The notes under the pieces are model-generated. The model saw only the letters and a list, made by a program, of their open reading frames with translations, was not told the DNA's origin and ran no database searches. From assembly GCF_000878195.1 (NCBI RefSeq), contig NZ_JXST01000023.1:45693-109692 (forward strand): a stretch of DNA of 64,000 bases. The letters run 5' to 3'. How positions within the stretch are numbered: the stretch's first letter is position 1; the number at the start of each line of letters is the position of its first letter. The DNA is from Mycolicibacterium llatzerense (GTDB lineage: Bacteria; Actinomycetota; Actinomycetes; Mycobacteriales; Mycobacteriaceae). Made by a program: the position numbers and the translations under genes. Shown here piece after piece: positions 63,811 through 64,000 of this stretch.

Positions 63811-64000
63811 GTGATCGGCACTGCGCTCAAGAAGGCGTGGATCCCGCTGCTCATCCTCGCCGTGGCCCTCGTTGCCGGTTTCACCGTGCAACGCGTCCGC
63901 GGCTACTTCGGCCAAAACCCCGTCATCGTCACCCCACGCAACTTCGCCGACGACGCCAAACCGTTCAAGCCCAAGGTCGTCACCTACGAGATCACCGGCG
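63811..64000 (+). CDS. MmpS family membrane protein, N-terminal part
   Basis: The first 63 codons of an MmpS protein, cut by the right edge. From GTG 63811: a basic start (VIGTALKKAW), one membrane helix (IPLLILAVALVAGFTV), then RGYFGQNPVIVTPRNFADDA and KPFKPKVVTYEITG, matching MmpS4/MmpS5. MmpS partners MmpL exporters of lipids, siderophores or drugs; an mmpL gene probably follows. A start slightly earlier cannot be excluded. Confidence 0.82.
   Translation, partial: MIGTALKKAWIPLLILAVALVAGFTVQRVRGYFGQNPVIVTPRNFADDAKPFKPKVVTYEITG

Overview
The window is chromosomal DNA of a mycobacterium, most likely a fast-growing Mycolicibacterium-type species. It is GC-rich throughout, with many GTG starts and 1-4 nt start/stop overlaps. 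It carries the mycolic-acid FAS-II operon fabD-acpM-kasA-kasB-accD6 next to aceE, mycofactocin-type SDRs, mycothiol-linked alcohol dehydrogenase, DUF732 and MmpS proteins. Much of the gene order follows the M. tuberculosis Rv2236c-Rv2260 neighbourhood as I remember it: cobD, the Rv2237-type gene, ahpE, the Rv2239c and Rv2240c types, aceE, mabR, fabD-accD6, glpD, a TetR gene, an FAD oxidase, a lipid kinase, and further on mscR with its metallo-beta-lactamase partner. Long accessory blocks interrupt this backbone. No transposase, integrase, phage gene, rRNA or CRISPR array was seen.

Region 1 (1-1.2 kb) is the left backbone: a partial cobD and a divergent DUF2236 protein. Region 2 (1.2-25.8 kb) is a metabolic accessory block that ends beside a tRNA-Val. 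It holds a haloacetate-dehalogenase-like hydrolase with a class II aldolase and a P450; a very large cyclase/ATPase/LuxR regulator; a three-gene nitrile hydratase/thiocyanate hydrolase-like operon with a non-standard metal motif; a secreted propeller protein; and a TetR-controlled cluster (P450, aldehyde dehydrogenase, three mycofactocin-type SDRs, double CMD protein) with two matching palindromic operators. YVTN-propeller, secreted basic-tailed and MgtC genes follow.

Region 3 (25.8-37.4 kb) is the core: tRNA-Val, ahpE, DUF3052, a lipoprotein, aceE, mabR with its likely operator, and the FAS-II operon. Together these make acetyl-CoA, prime malonyl-AcpM and extend meromycolate chains. Region 4 (37.4-43.7 kb) is accessory: a RibD-like reductase, an SDR/LysR pair and an organosulfur module (SsuD-like and SfnB-like monooxygenases plus an MFS carrier). 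Four long-stem palindromes, two of them copies of one repeat, lie at gene ends between 30.5 and 40.0 kb.

Region 5 (43.9-54.7 kb) covers glycerol-3-phosphate and lipid metabolism (glpD, TetR, FAD oxidase, lipid kinase), a TetR/SDR/patatin/Baeyer-Villiger-type monooxygenase set, DUF3145 and a purine permease. Region 6 (54.7-64 kb) holds a serine hydrolase, the mscR/metallo-beta-lactamase formaldehyde-detoxification pair behind a cluster of TGTC/GACA half-sites, a plant-like SABATH methyltransferase, a gluconate module (gntP-gntK with a divergent GntR), small secreted proteins, an SDR, and the start of an mmpS gene behind a 21-bp tandem repeat. No gene-free stretch exceeds 300 bases; the longest are 53064-53309 and 63550-63810.
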